Below are positions 9,681 to 18,217 of a stretch of 43,385 nucleotides of DNA, one piece after another. Made by a program: the position numbers and the translations under genes. Location: the NCBI GenBank assembly GCA_903902915.1, contig CAIUWR010000067.1:1-43385 (forward strand). Reading direction: 5' to 3'. The first letter of the stretch is position 1, and each line of letters starts with the position of its first letter. Under the pieces are notes generated by a model that was not told where the DNA came from, did not search any database, and saw nothing but the letters and a program-made list of their open reading frames with translations. The stretch is from an uncultured Hyphomicrobiales bacterium. Its GTDB lineage: Bacteria > Pseudomonadota > Alphaproteobacteria > Rhizobiales > Beijerinckiaceae.

Positions 9681-10412
9681 ATGACAGCCATCATTCTCAT
9701 CCCCGCCCGCATGGCCTCCACCCGCCTTCCCGGCAAGCCCCTGGCCGAAATCCATGGGGAGTCGATGATCGTCCACGTTTGGCGCCGGGCCTGCGAAGCG
9801 GGCGTCGGCGAGGTGGTCGTGGCGGCCGACGCGCCGGAAATTGTCGCCGCCGTCGAGGCGGCGGGCGGACGCGCCGTGCTCACCGGGTTGCACCACCAGT
9901 CAGGTTCAGACCGCATTTTCGAGGCGCTGGCCCTCGCCGATCCGCAGGGTCGTCACGACATCGTGGTCAATGTGCAGGGCGATCTGCCGACAGTCGAGCC
10001 GCTTACAGTGCGCGCCGCCGTCCGCCCGCTCGCTGATTCGTCCGTGGATATCGGTACGGTTTGCGCGCTGATCACGAGGGCCGAGGAGCGGATCGACCCC
10101 AATGTGGTGAAGGTGGTCGGCTCGCCCTTAAGCGAATCGCAGATGCGGGCGCTCTATTTCACCCGCGCCACCGCGCCCCATGGCGATGGACCGCTGTGGC
10201 ACCATATTGGTCTTTACGCCTATCGCCGCGCGGCGCTGGCGCGTTTCGTCAGCCTGCCGCCCTCGGTTCTTGAACAGCGCGAGAAGCTGGAACAGCTGCG
10301 TGCGCTGGAAGCCGGCATGCGGATTGATGTTTGCGTGGTGGGCGAAGTTCCTCTGGGGGTGGACACGCCCCATGATCTGGAACGCGCGCGCCTCATGTTG
10401 GCGCATCAGTGA
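9681..10412 (+). CDS. kdsB: 3-deoxy-manno-octulosonate cytidylyltransferase
   Basis: KdsB activates Kdo as CMP-Kdo for lipopolysaccharide inner-core synthesis, so the organism has a Gram-negative envelope. The protein has 243 residues. The start at 9681 gives the family N-terminus [21 protein letters not shown], where R and K bind the nucleotide. Other signature segments are [30 protein letters not shown] and HIGLYAYRR. The frame continues far upstream across the divergent cytochrome start, but that part is not KdsB. There is no strong ribosome site. A possible promoter (TTTGCG at 9619, 16-base spacer, TATAAG at 9641) lies in the intergenic region. It overlaps or abuts pheA. Confidence 0.96.
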   Translation: MTAIILIPARMASTRLPGKPLAEIHGESMIVHVWRRACEAGVGEVVVAADAPEIVAAVEAAGGRAVLTGLHHQSGSDRIFEALALADPQGRHDIVVNVQGDLPTVEPLTVRAAVRPLADSSVDIGTVCALITRAEERIDPNVVKVVGSPLSESQMRALYFTRATAPHGDGPLWHHIGLYAYRRAALARFVSLPPSVLEQREKLEQLRALEAGMRIDVCVVGEVPLGVDTPHDLERARLMLAHQ

Positions 10413-10447
10413 ATCGGGATGCGTCGGGACGCCATCAGGAGATGCAA

Positions 10448-11302
10448 GTGAAGAAGGTGATCTCGTATCAGGGCGAGCCGGGCGCGAATTCCCATATCGC
10501 CTGCCTCGACGTCTATCCGGACTGGGAGCCTTTGCCCTGCGCCAGCTTCGAGGACGCCTTCGCCGCGATCATCGACGGCAGGGCTGACCTTGGCATGATC
10601 CCCATCGAAAATTCCATCGCCGGGCGCGTAGCCGATATCCATCACTTCCTGCCGCAGGCGGGGCTGCATATCGTTGGCGAATATTTTCTGCCGATTCATT
10701 TCCAGCTGCTGGCCCTTCCCGAAGCGGAGCTCTCCACCATCCGCTCCGTCTACAGCCATGTCCATGCGCTGGGGCAGTGTCGCAAGATCATCCGCGAACT
10801 CGGCCTCAAGGCTGTCGTGACCGGCGACACGGCGGGCTCGGCGCGCGAAGTCGCGGAGTGGAAGGATCCCACCCGCGCCTCGCTGGCCCCCGCGCTGGCG
10901 GCAGGGATCTACGGGTTGAAGACTCTGGCGCGCGACGTCGAGGACGAGAAACATAACACGACGCGCTTCATCATCCTGTCGAAGACGCCCCAATGGTTGC
11001 CACAGGGCGCCCCCAATCCGGTGACGACCTTTCTGTTTCGCGTGCGCAACGTGCCCGCCGCGCTCTACAAGGCGTTGGGCGGCTTCGCCACCAATGGCGT
11101 CAACATGTCCAAGCTTGAAAGCTACATGGTGGACGGCGAATTCGCCGCGACGCAATTCCTCGCCGATGTGGACGGCCATCCGGAAGACGCGCCCCTGCGC
11201 CGGGCGCTCGAGGAGCTGGAATTCTTCTCCCGCGAGGTGAAGATCCTGGGCGTCTATCCCGCCCATCCGTTCCGGCTGGAGACGCAGAAAGCCGCCGGGT
11301 AG
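10448..11302 (+). CDS. pheA: Prephenate dehydratase
   Basis: This enzyme converts prephenate to phenylpyruvate, the committed step to phenylalanine. It is a monofunctional 284-residue form without a chorismate mutase domain. The catalytic domain shows SYQGEPGANSH, MIPIENSIAGRV and the TRF motif in HNTTRFIIL. A C-terminal ACT domain (NVPAALYKALGGFATNGVNMSKLES) would bind phenylalanine for feedback control. I chose GTG 10448 because AGGAG (10437-10441) sits 6 bases before it. ATG 10442 directly abuts that site, and GTG 10409 overlaps the kdsB stop, so both are alternatives. It follows kdsB closely, a pairing common in alphaproteobacteria. Confidence 0.95.
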   Translation: MKKVISYQGEPGANSHIACLDVYPDWEPLPCASFEDAFAAIIDGRADLGMIPIENSIAGRVADIHHFLPQAGLHIVGEYFLPIHFQLLALPEAELSTIRSVYSHVHALGQCRKIIRELGLKAVVTGDTAGSAREVAEWKDPTRASLAPALAAGIYGLKTLARDVEDEKHNTTRFIILSKTPQWLPQGAPNPVTTFLFRVRNVPAALYKALGGFATNGVNMSKLESYMVDGEFAATQFLADVDGHPEDAPLRRALEELEFFSREVKILGVYPAHPFRLETQKAAG

Positions 11303-11366
11303 GCCTCGCCGCCCGGGCCGCCGCTGCGCCCAGCCCCAGCCCCGAGCGAGGGCCCTGGCCCCAGCG

Positions 11367-12119
11367 TCAGGCGGTCTTGTTCGCGTCAGGAACCGGCAGC
11401 GTCAGGCTGGCGGGGGCGCCTGGGCGATGCAGGGCGCTGAGGCTGCTGGCGGCGCCATTCAGGAAGGCGGAGACATAGAGCCGCATCACGGCGGACACGT
11501 CGGCCGCCACGTCCACATTGTAGATATTGCTGCGGATCGAATAGAAGACGACGGACGCATGCAACGCCATGACGAGCTCCAGCTCGCCCATCAGCAGGGG
11601 CAGGGCCTCATAGTCAGGCAGCTTCGCCGCCCGCCGCATTTCGGCGATCAGCGGCAAAACCAGCTTCGTTTTCAGCAGCTCCATCTTGCGTACCGGCAAG
11701 GACCACCCGTCGAGGGCGGCGCGCAGGAACAGGCGCAAGCCGATCCCGTCCTCGTTTTCCAGATGCATGGTGTAAAAGCTCGTCAGCCGATCCTCGAGGC
11801 TTTTGGACTGGTCCTCGAGCACCTTGGCCCATTCCATGGCCCAATGGCTGGCGAACACCTTTTCGAAAATCGCTTCAAGTAAAGCTTCTTTCGATGGATA
11901 GTATTTGTAAAGTAAAGCTTGGCGAACGCCCAATCGGTCAGCCAAATCGCGAGTTGAAGCTGAAAAGCCTTCCTTGGCGAAGAACATAGAAGCTTCGCTC
12001 AGGATGACCGCGCGACGCTCGGCCGCTGGCAATCTCTGCGCCCGTTGGCGTTGCGAACGAACTTCCTGCTGACCTGCAACACCGTCGATTTCAGGAGAAC
12101 CCGCTTGTTCAGAGGTCAT
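11367..12119 (-). CDS. TetR/AcrR-family transcriptional regulator
   Basis: This 250-residue protein has an N-terminal helix-turn-helix (about residues 33-80). It includes ILSEASMFFAKEGFSASTRDLADRLGV, then the recognition-helix segment RQALLYKYYPSKEALLEAIF typical of TetR regulators. The C-terminal ligand domain is not assignable. About 30 polar residues precede the DNA-binding domain. The DNA coding for the helix-turn-helix (about 11,870-12,000) is noticeably more AT-rich than its surroundings. It stands alone: pheA converges on it, and the AT-rich 248-base upstream region holds a pair of matching inverted elements that could be its own operators. Target genes are unknown. Confidence 0.9.
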   Translation of the reverse strand: MTSEQAGSPEIDGVAGQQEVRSQRQRAQRLPAAERRAVILSEASMFFAKEGFSASTRDLADRLGVRQALLYKYYPSKEALLEAIFEKVFASHWAMEWAKVLEDQSKSLEDRLTSFYTMHLENEDGIGLRLFLRAALDGWSLPVRKMELLKTKLVLPLIAEMRRAAKLPDYEALPLLMGELELVMALHASVVFYSIRSNIYNVDVAADVSAVMRLYVSAFLNGAASSLSALHRPGAPASLTLPVPDANKTA

Positions 12120-12176
12120 TTTCCGGTCCAGACGCTTGGTTCAGTAGAGGAACAAGCTGTTTGCTGTTGAATCCGT

Positions 12177-12190
12177 CACGTTAACAATCG
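12177..12190. promoter_or_regulatory. Putative operator half A upstream of the TetR gene
   Basis: The sequence CACGTTAACAATCG matches, in inverted orientation, 13 of 14 bases of the element at 12276-12289. Their centres are 99 bases apart in the AT-rich leader of the TetR-family gene. Two copies of one site in opposite orientation would suit a dimeric regulator, possibly with looping. This is inference from symmetry only. Confidence 0.4.
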
Positions 12191-12275
12191 GCTAGTAACA
12201 TCCATAATGCAGCTACGGCAACCAAGGATTTTGAGTTCAGGAACATTTTTGTTTACAGCAAAGCTTTATATCACT

Positions 12276-12289
12276 CGATTGTTATCGTG
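12276..12289. promoter_or_regulatory. Putative operator half B upstream of the TetR gene
   Basis: The sequence CGATTGTTATCGTG is the inverted partner of the element at 12177-12190, with one mismatch. An 8-base palindrome, AAAGCTTT, lies just before it at 12260-12267. The region between holds no gene. Confidence 0.4.
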
Positions 12290-12367
12290 CGGCAACTAAA
12301 GTCGTTACTGCAATGTAGCGCTTACGCTTCATATCCGAAGCCCATCTACTTGCAACTATTAAAAACT

Positions 12368-13333
12368 TTAAGCTGCCAAAAAAGCCCAGCTCCGCATAAG
12401 CGATCTGGCGATGGCGATCGGTTGGGGGGCGCCAAGGCCTTGTTCATGTTCGTCGCCAAGCATCGCGCGCACCTCCGCGCGAGTGAACCAGCGCGCATCC
12501 TCGAGTTCGGCATGGTCGACGACGATGTCTTCGCTCAGGGCCTGCGCCAGGCAGCCGATCATCAGGGTGGCTGGAAAGGGCCAGGGCTGGGAGGCCAGAT
12601 AGGTGACGCGACCCACGCGCACGCCGGCCTCTTCCATCACCTCGCGCCGCACCGCCTCCTCGATGGTCTCGCCGGGCTCCAGAAAGCCCGCGAGCGCCGA
12701 ATACATGCCCGGCGCGAAGCGGGCCTGCCGTCCCAGCAGGCAGCGATCGCCGCGTGTCGCCAGCATGATCACGACCGGATCCGTGCGGGGAAAATGCTGC
12801 GCCTTGCAGGCGGCGCACTCGCGCTTCCAGCCAGCTGAAGTCACCGTGGTCGGCGCGCCGCACTGGGAGCAGAAGCGGTGTCTGGCGTGCCAGAAGAGCA
12901 GGCTCTTGCCCTGCGCCATCATGGCGATGGTCGGACGCTCCAACTGGGCCTTCGCCGCCAGCGTGCGCAGATCAATAAGGACGAGATCGTCGCGGCCGGG
13001 AATGACGAGGGGGCCGTTGTCCTCGGCCCGCGCCGCCACCTTGGGCTGAAGAAGGGTTGCGAAGACGGTCGTCTGCGGCGTGCGGCCCAGCAGCGCCTGT
13101 TCATGACGGGCGCCCAGGGCCTCCGCCTCACCCAGCGTGAAGAAGGCCTCAAGGCCGTCAGGGGTCTGTTTGAGCACGGGCGTGTCGGAGACGAAAACGA
13201 GGCTGCGGGCGTCCGGACGTGTGGCCAGTTGCGCCAGATAGTCCAGATCGTCGCGCTTTTCCGAGAGGCGGTCGAGCGGATTGCCCGAAAAGCCCACAAG
13301 GGCGGAAAGTTCATCGACGAATGAATCGCTCAT
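12368..13333 (-). CDS. nudC: NAD+ diphosphatase (NudC-type Nudix hydrolase)
   Basis: This 321-residue enzyme hydrolyses NAD(H) to NMN(H) and AMP. In other bacteria the family also removes NAD caps from RNA 5' ends. The zinc ribbon is CSQCGAP...CAACKAQHFPR. The Nudix box reads GFLEPGETIEEAVRREVMEEAG with all catalytic Glu residues. Downstream is SQPWPFPATLM, the NADH-specificity motif, with Ala where Ser is usual. The start at 13333 (MSDSFVDEL) has GGAG 8-9 bases upstream, and the seven extra codons upstream are not conserved-looking. It is transcribed alone toward the TetR gene's leader, divergent from the epimerase gene. Confidence 0.95.
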   Translation of the reverse strand: MSDSFVDELSALVGFSGNPLDRLSEKRDDLDYLAQLATRPDARSLVFVSDTPVLKQTPDGLEAFFTLGEAEALGARHEQALLGRTPQTTVFATLLQPKVAARAEDNGPLVIPGRDDLVLIDLRTLAAKAQLERPTIAMMAQGKSLLFWHARHRFCSQCGAPTTVTSAGWKRECAACKAQHFPRTDPVVIMLATRGDRCLLGRQARFAPGMYSALAGFLEPGETIEEAVRREVMEEAGVRVGRVTYLASQPWPFPATLMIGCLAQALSEDIVVDHAELEDARWFTRAEVRAMLGDEHEQGLGAPQPIAIARSLMRSWAFLAA

Positions 13334-13465
13334 AAAATGGCTCCGACTGCCCATGCATTACATATCATTCGCGCGCCTCTGTGAACCCGGGACGCAGGGG
13401 CTGGGTGGATGTTGATCGGCGTCAGGTTTGCCCCTACACGCAGAGGCGGGACGAGGACCGACGCG

Positions 13466-14521
13466 ATGAGCATCCGGCACGACACAAGCTTCGCCATGGA
13501 GACCTTGCGGCAGGCGCCTGTTCTGGTGACTGGCGCGGCGGGGTTCATCGGCTTCCATCTGGCGCGCCGCCTGCTCGAGGCGGGTTGCCGGGTCATCGGC
13601 TTCGACAATCTCAACAGCTATTATGACGTGGCTTTGAAGGAGGCGCGGCTCGCCCGGCTCAGGCAGTTTCCCGCCTTCGATTTCACACGCGGGGACATCG
13701 CCGATGGCGAGGCTGTCCGCCTGTCGTTTGACGCGCACAGGCCCGGATTCGTCGCCCATCTGGCGGCGCAGGCGGGGGTGCGCCATTCGCTCAAGGCGCC
13801 GCAGGACTATGTCAGCGCCAATCTGGTGGGCTTCTTCAACATCATCGAGAACAGCCGGGCCTTCAACGTCCGGCATCTGGTCTACGCCTCCTCCAGCTCG
13901 GTCTATGGCGCGAATGCGCGCCAACCCTGGTCGGTCAGCGATGGCGCCGATCACCCCCTGTCGCTCTATGCGGCGACCAAGAAAAGCAACGAACTCGTCG
14001 CCCACGCCTATAGCCACCTGCACAAGCTGCCCACGACCGGCCTGCGCTTCTTTACGGTCTATGGTCCCTGGGGGCGGCCCGACATGGCGCTGTTTCTGTT
14101 CATCCGCGCGATTCTCGCGGGCGAACCCATCGACGTCTACAATCACGGCCGGATGAAGCGCGACTTCACTTATATAGACGACATTGTGGAGGGCGTGGCG
14201 CGGACGTTGGCGCAACCTGCGACGCCTGATCCGGCCTGGAGCGGGGAGGCGCCTGATCCAGGATCCAGCGCCGCGCCGTGGCGGATCTACAATATTGGCA
14301 ACAACGAGCCCGTGGCGCTGCTGGACATGATCGCCATGCTGGAACGGGCGCTGGGCCGGGAGGCCAAAAAGAACTTTTTGCCCATGCAGCCCGGGGACGT
14401 TCCTTCCACCTTCGCTGATATCGACGCGCTGGAGCAAGCCGTGGGTTTCCGCCCCGCCACGCCGCTGGACGAGGGGATCGGGCGCTTCGTGGCCTGGTAT
14501 CGGGATTATTATCAAGTCTGA
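13466..14521 (+). CDS. NAD-dependent epimerase (UDP-glucuronate 4-epimerase-like)
   Basis: This 351-residue extended short-chain dehydrogenase interconverts nucleotide sugars for surface polysaccharide. The NAD-binding motif is VLVTGAAGFIGFHLARRL near the N-terminus, then HLAAQAGVRHSL, the Ser of YASSSSVYG, and the catalytic pair YAATKKSNE. FFTVYGPWGRPDMALFLF and the YNHGRMKRDFTYIDD segment are typical of the CapI/UDP-glucuronate epimerase branch, whose product is UDP-galacturonate. The start was placed at 13466 (MSIRHDTSF). The frame opens earlier at 13409 but without similarity, and METLRQ at 13496 is also possible. It stands alone, followed by the SRP RNA; no polysaccharide cluster is in the window. 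Confidence 0.9.
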   Translation: MSIRHDTSFAMETLRQAPVLVTGAAGFIGFHLARRLLEAGCRVIGFDNLNSYYDVALKEARLARLRQFPAFDFTRGDIADGEAVRLSFDAHRPGFVAHLAAQAGVRHSLKAPQDYVSANLVGFFNIIENSRAFNVRHLVYASSSSVYGANARQPWSVSDGADHPLSLYAATKKSNELVAHAYSHLHKLPTTGLRFFTVYGPWGRPDMALFLFIRAILAGEPIDVYNHGRMKRDFTYIDDIVEGVARTLAQPATPDPAWSGEAPDPGSSAAPWRIYNIGNNEPVALLDMIAMLERALGREAKKNFLPMQPGDVPSTFADIDALEQAVGFRPATPLDEGIGRFVAWYRDYYQV

Positions 14522-14582
14522 GGCTGCGCCAAAAAGCGGGGCGACGCGCTTGCGAAATGCGCCTGTCTGGTCCACATAGGGG

Positions 14583-14681
14583 GCGGGAGGTTGGCGGTGG
14601 ACGTTCCACTCGCCAACCGGGTCAGGTCCGGAAGGAAGCAGCCCTAACGAGACCGGGCGGGTCTCTGTCCAGCCTCCCACC
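14583..14681 (+). ncRNA. ffs: Signal recognition particle RNA (4.5S type)
   Basis: The near-invariant SRP domain IV core GTCAGGTCCGGAAGGAAGCA is at 14621-14640, followed by GCCCTAACGAG. The ends pair as expected for a single long hairpin: GGGAGGTTGG (14585-14594) with CCAGCCTCCC (14669-14678), one G-U pair. An inner stem pairs GTGGAC/GTTCCAC-type sequences. The RNA binds Ffh for co-translational membrane targeting. It sits directly before dnaX, an arrangement common in alphaproteobacteria. End positions are estimated to within a few bases. A weak promoter candidate (TTGCGA, 14550-14555) precedes it. Confidence 0.95.
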
Positions 14682-14727
14682 TTTCACGCCGCGTCCCCTG
14701 CCGGGGCCGGCCCTGGAACGGCGCCAC

Positions 14728-16632
14728 ATGACCGATGAGCGACAGCACGAGGCCGCCGCCGGTGGTGGAGTCGAGGAGCCCTCGCTGGGCCTCGACCTTG
14801 GGTCCACGGCCAAGCCTGCCGCAATCCAGCCGCCCGCCGCCTATCGCGTGCTGGCGCGCAAATACCGTCCTTCGAGCTTCGAGGATCTGATCGGCCAGGA
14901 GGCCATGGTCAGAACCCTTTCGAACGCCTTCGAGCTGAACCGCATCCATCAGGCCTATCTGCTGACCGGCGTGCGCGGGGTGGGCAAGACCACCACCGCC
15001 CGCATTCTGGCGCGCGCCTTCAATTATGAACGGCCCGCCCACGACGGCCAACCCGCCGTCACCGCTCCGACCATCCACATGCCGGAGCTTGGCGCCCATT
15101 GTCAGGCGATCATCGAGAGCCGCCACATCGACGTGATCGAGATGGACGCCGCCTCGCACACCGGCGTCGACGATGTGCGCGAGATCATCGAGAACGCGCG
15201 CTTCCGCCCGGTGATGGCGCGCACCAAGGTCTATATCATCGACGAAGTGCACATGCTCTCCAAGAACGCCTTCAACGCCCTGTTGAAGACGCTGGAGGAG
15301 CCGCCCGAACATGTGAAATTCCTCTTCGCCACCACGGAAATCGAGAAAGTGCCCGTCACCGTGCGCTCGCGTTGCCAGCGCTTCGACCTGCGCCGCATCG
15401 AGCCCGACGTGCTGATCAACCATCTGGCGGGCATCTGCGGCAAGGAGGCGGTCGAGATCGAGCGCGACGCGCTGGCCCTGATCGCCCGCGCCGCCGAGGG
15501 CTCGGTGCGCGACGCCCTGTCGATCCTCGATCAGGCCATCGCCCATGGCTCGGGCGCCGGCGCCATCACCGCCCTTGGCCTGCGCGACATGCTGGGCGTG
15601 GCCGACCGCGCGCGCATCATCGACCTCTTCGAGGCCGTGATGAAGGGCGACGCCGCGGCGGCGCTGGGCATTCTGCGCGAACAATATGACATGGGCGCCG
15701 ACCCCGCCCATGTGCTGACCGGCCTCGCCGAATTCGTGCATTTCGTCACCAAGCTGAAGCTCGCCCCCAGCGACCGGCCCGACGCATCGGTCAGTCCGGA
15801 GGAGGCCTCGCGCGGCGGGGCTTTTGCTGCGGGGCTCTCCATTCAGGTGCTGACCCGCGCCTGGCAGCTGCTCACCAAGGGCTTGCAGGACATGCGCGAC
15901 GCGCCCCGCCCGCTGGCGGCCGCCGACATGGTGCTGGTGCGCCTCGCCTATGCGGCGGATCTGCCAAGTCCCGAAGACGTTCTGCGCAAATTGACGAGCG
16001 CCCCGCAGGGCGGCGATGCGCGCCCCCCCGTGCGGCAAGGCGCGCCTTCGGGCGGCGGCGGCGCTTCGGCAATGGCGACCGCGCGGCCCCTGAGCGTGGC
16101 GGCGAGCGCGCCCATCACCCAGCAAAGGCCCACCGCCCAGGCGCAGGCCAACACCCAGCCGCAAGCGCGCGTCGAGATCGCCAACTTGGAGGCGCTTGTC
16201 GCGCTGGCGCAGGAGAATCGCGACATTCAATTGAAGATCGCGCTGGAGCGCGATGTGCGCCTCGTGCGCTTCGAGCGCGGCTCCATCGAATTTTCGCTGA
16301 CCCCCGGCGCCTCGCCGCAGCTTGCGCAGACTCTGATGCGCCGCTTGCAGGAATGGACGGGCGTCCGCTGGATGGTCGCCGTGTCGCGCGAAGCGGGCGG
16401 ACCGACCCTGAAGGAACAGGCGGACGCGCGCGCCGAGGAAAAGATGACCGGCGTGCGCGCGCTGCCGCTGGTGCGCAAGGTGCTCGAAGCTTTCCCCGGC
16501 GCTCAGATCATGGCGATCCGCACGCCCGAGGTCGAGCCGGAGCCCGTCACCGCCGCCATTGCGCCAGAGACGGCGGATGGCGGCGACGAGGTCGGCTATG
16601 CCGACCAGATCTACACCGAAGACGATTTGTGA
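14728..16632 (+). CDS. dnaX: DNA polymerase III subunit gamma/tau
   Basis: DnaX is the clamp-loader motor subunit of the replicase; this form has 634 residues. The AAA+ domain has YRVLARKYRPSSFEDLIGQE, Walker A GVRGVGKTTTARILARA (about residues 79-95), Walker B YIIDEVHML, sensor 1 LLKTLEEPPEHVKFLFATTE and the arginine-finger region VRSRCQRFDLRRI. The usual four-cysteine zinc module after Walker A is reduced to one Cys (ELGAHCQAI). A low-complexity Gly/Pro/Gln linker (about 430-480) leads to the tau-type C-terminal region. The start at 14728 (MTDERQHEAAA) was chosen because the longer frame reads through the SRP RNA. A shorter gamma form by frameshifting was not looked for in detail. It is the first gene of dnaX-ybaB-recR. 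Confidence 0.95.
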   Translation: MTDERQHEAAAGGGVEEPSLGLDLGSTAKPAAIQPPAAYRVLARKYRPSSFEDLIGQEAMVRTLSNAFELNRIHQAYLLTGVRGVGKTTTARILARAFNYERPAHDGQPAVTAPTIHMPELGAHCQAIIESRHIDVIEMDAASHTGVDDVREIIENARFRPVMARTKVYIIDEVHMLSKNAFNALLKTLEEPPEHVKFLFATTEIEKVPVTVRSRCQRFDLRRIEPDVLINHLAGICGKEAVEIERDALALIARAAEGSVRDALSILDQAIAHGSGAGAITALGLRDMLGVADRARIIDLFEAVMKGDAAAALGILREQYDMGADPAHVLTGLAEFVHFVTKLKLAPSDRPDASVSPEEASRGGAFAAGLSIQVLTRAWQLLTKGLQDMRDAPRPLAAADMVLVRLAYAADLPSPEDVLRKLTSAPQGGDARPPVRQGAPSGGGGASAMATARPLSVAASAPITQQRPTAQAQANTQPQARVEIANLEALVALAQENRDIQLKIALERDVRLVRFERGSIEFSLTPGASPQLAQTLMRRLQEWTGVRWMVAVSREAGGPTLKEQADARAEEKMTGVRALPLVRKVLEAFPGAQIMAIRTPEVEPEPVTAAIAPETADGGDEVGYADQIYTEDDL

Positions 16633-16645
16633 GGCGCGGACTCCA

Positions 16646-16969
16646 ATGAAAGACATCATGGGATTGATGAAGCAGGCGCAGGCCATGCAGGCGCGCATGC
16701 AGGACATGCAGGCCGAGATGGAAAAGATCGAGGTCGTGGGCCAGTCGGGCGGCGGCCTTGTGCAGGTGACGCTCACCGCCAAGGGCGCCATGCGCGGCGT
16801 GGCCATCGACGCCTCGCTGCTGCGGGCGGACGAGAAGGAGATCGTCGAGGATCTCGTCGTCACCGCCCATGAAGACGCGCGCAAGAAGGGCGAGCGCCTG
16901 ATGGAAGAAAAGATGAAATCCGTGACCGCAGGACTGCCCCTGCCGCCCGGCATGAAGCTTCCCTTCTGA
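16646..16969 (+). CDS. ybaB: YbaB/EbfC-family nucleoid-associated protein
   Basis: This small DNA-binding protein of 107 residues forms dimers that decorate the nucleoid. It begins [25 protein letters not shown], a Met/Gln-rich helix typical of the family. [18 protein letters not shown] and a C-terminal helix ending [12 protein letters not shown] follow. GAGG lies about 11 bases upstream of the start at 16646. The position between dnaX and recR is the standard one across bacteria, and its stop overlaps the recR start (TGATG). Its precise role with RecR is still not settled in the field. Confidence 0.95.
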   Translation: MKDIMGLMKQAQAMQARMQDMQAEMEKIEVVGQSGGGLVQVTLTAKGAMRGVAIDASLLRADEKEIVEDLVVTAHEDARKKGERLMEEKMKSVTAGLPLPPGMKLPF

Positions 16970-17574
16970 TGGCTGAACGGGTCGCGGGTCCGGAGATCGA
17001 GCGGCTGATTCAGCTGCTGGCGAAATTGCCCGGTCTTGGCCCGCGTTCGGCGCGCCGGGCCGCGCTGCATCTCATCCGCAAGCGCGAAGAACTGCTTGGT
17101 CCGCTGGCCAACGCCATGCAGGTGGCCAAGGACCGCATCCTCACCTGCTCCGCTTGCGGCAATGTGGATACGCGCGATCCCTGCACCGTCTGCGCCGATC
17201 CGCGCCGCGACCCCGCCATGCTCGTGGTGGTGGAGACGGTCGCCGACCTCTGGGCGCTGGAGCGGGCGGCGGCCTTGCGCGCGCGCTACCATGTGCTGGG
17301 CGGCACGCTCTCGCCGCTCGACGGCGTGGGGCCGAAGGACATCAACCTCGACTCGCTCGTCTCTCGCGTGGCGGAAGGGGAGATCGCCGAGATCATCCTG
17401 GCGGTGAACGCCACGGTCGACGGGCAAACGACCGCCCATTACATCACCGACATTCTGTCTCATCTGAACGTCAAGATCACCCGCCTCGCCCATGGCGTGC
17501 CGGTGGGCGGCGAACTGGATTATCTTGACGAAGGCACGCTTTCTGCGGCCATTCGTCAGCGTACGGATTTCTGA
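16969..17574 (+). CDS. recR: Recombination mediator protein RecR
   Basis: RecR works with RecF and RecO to load RecA on SSB-coated gaps. The 201-residue protein shows the helix-hairpin-helix [18 protein letters not shown], a complete zinc finger ([16 protein letters not shown]) and a Toprim domain ([17 protein letters not shown] through [17 protein letters not shown]). The C-terminus [23 protein letters not shown] is diagnostic. The ATG overlaps the ybaB stop by one base, so translation is coupled. Unlike AccD and DnaX in this window, its zinc site is intact. Confidence 0.97.
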   Translation: MAERVAGPEIERLIQLLAKLPGLGPRSARRAALHLIRKREELLGPLANAMQVAKDRILTCSACGNVDTRDPCTVCADPRRDPAMLVVVETVADLWALERAAALRARYHVLGGTLSPLDGVGPKDINLDSLVSRVAEGEIAEIILAVNATVDGQTTAHYITDILSHLNVKITRLAHGVPVGGELDYLDEGTLSAAIRQRTDF

Positions 17575-17633
17575 AGCGGGAACTTTCCAAGGCGCCCACG
17601 CTTCCCGCAGAGCCTCAACACGCGAGGATCCAC

Positions 17634-17951
17634 ATGGCGAAGACGCTCACCATCACCCTCCCCCACACGCTGGGCGCTGCGGAAGCCAAACGGCGCATTT
17701 CAAGCGGGATCGAGAGCCTGCGTCAGCAATACGCCTCGCAACTCTCGCGCGCCGACGTCGCCTGGCGGGGCGACCGGGCGGAGCTGAAGGTGGGCGCGCT
17801 GGGCCAGACCATCGACGCCCGGGTCGATGTGAGCGAGGACCAGCTGCACATCGAGGTCGATCTGCCCTGGCTCTTGCAAAAGCTCGCGGCGCCGTTGGAA
17901 ACGTTCCTGACGCGCTCGGGATCGGAGACGCTCAAGCTTGGCAAGAGCTGA
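17634..17951 (+). CDS. Polyhydroxyalkanoate-system (PHA granule region) family protein
   Basis: This 105-residue cytoplasmic protein resembles the family named for its occurrence near polyhydroxyalkanoate genes (short, beginning with a TITLPHTLG.AEAKRRI segment). Reading on: SSGIESLRQQYASQL, WRGDRAELKVGALGQTIDARVDV, then LPWLLQKLAAPLE. No catalytic residues are recognisable and its biochemical role is not known. GAGGA lies 5 bases before the ATG. It follows recR by 59 bases on the same strand and may be read through from that operon. No phaC or phasin genes are in the window. Confidence 0.75.
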   Translation: MAKTLTITLPHTLGAAEAKRRISSGIESLRQQYASQLSRADVAWRGDRAELKVGALGQTIDARVDVSEDQLHIEVDLPWLLQKLAAPLETFLTRSGSETLKLGKS

Positions 17952-17967
17952 ATTCGTCAGAGCCGCA

Positions 17968-18132
17968 TCAGCCCTTGCGAGCGATCAGCTTTTCAACCCC
18001 CGCCCAAAGGCCCGCAACCAACAGGGTCCAGATCAGCAGGGGGATGACATGCTCAGGCTCGAAGACGACGCCGACGATTGCAGCCGCCGCTATGATCAAC
18101 AGCATGATATGCGACCCGGACAACTTGAACAT
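17968..18132 (-). CDS. Small two-helix membrane protein (54 aa), unknown function
   Basis: This short minus-strand frame begins MFKLSGSHIM. It encodes two hydrophobic helices (about residues 9-24, IMLLIIAAAAIVGVVF, and 30-46, IPLLIWTLLVAGLWAGV) separated by EPEHV, and ends KLIARKG. A GGAG site lies 8-9 bases upstream of the ATG. The regular alternation of helices and charged ends, and the ribosome site, argue that it is real. No family is recognised. It is convergent with the PHA-family gene (16-base gap). Confidence 0.6.
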   Translation of the reverse strand: MFKLSGSHIMLLIIAAAAIVGVVFEPEHVIPLLIWTLLVAGLWAGVEKLIARKG

Positions 18133-18217
18133 CGATCTTCTCCAGATTGGCGCTAGGCGAGGTTGATAAGGTTCTAGACGCTTTTCGACAAGCCTGGCAA
18201 TGGCGTCTGGCGCAGCC

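Noticed and set aside
11303-11366. A shared terminator between convergent pheA and the TetR gene
   Set aside because: The stretch is C/G-rich and repetitive (CCCCAGC-type), but no stem followed by a T run was found on either strand.
14644-17493. A 949-codon minus-strand open frame opposite dnaX, ybaB and recR
   Set aside because: It mirrors three certain genes and the SRP RNA, and shows no protein-family features.
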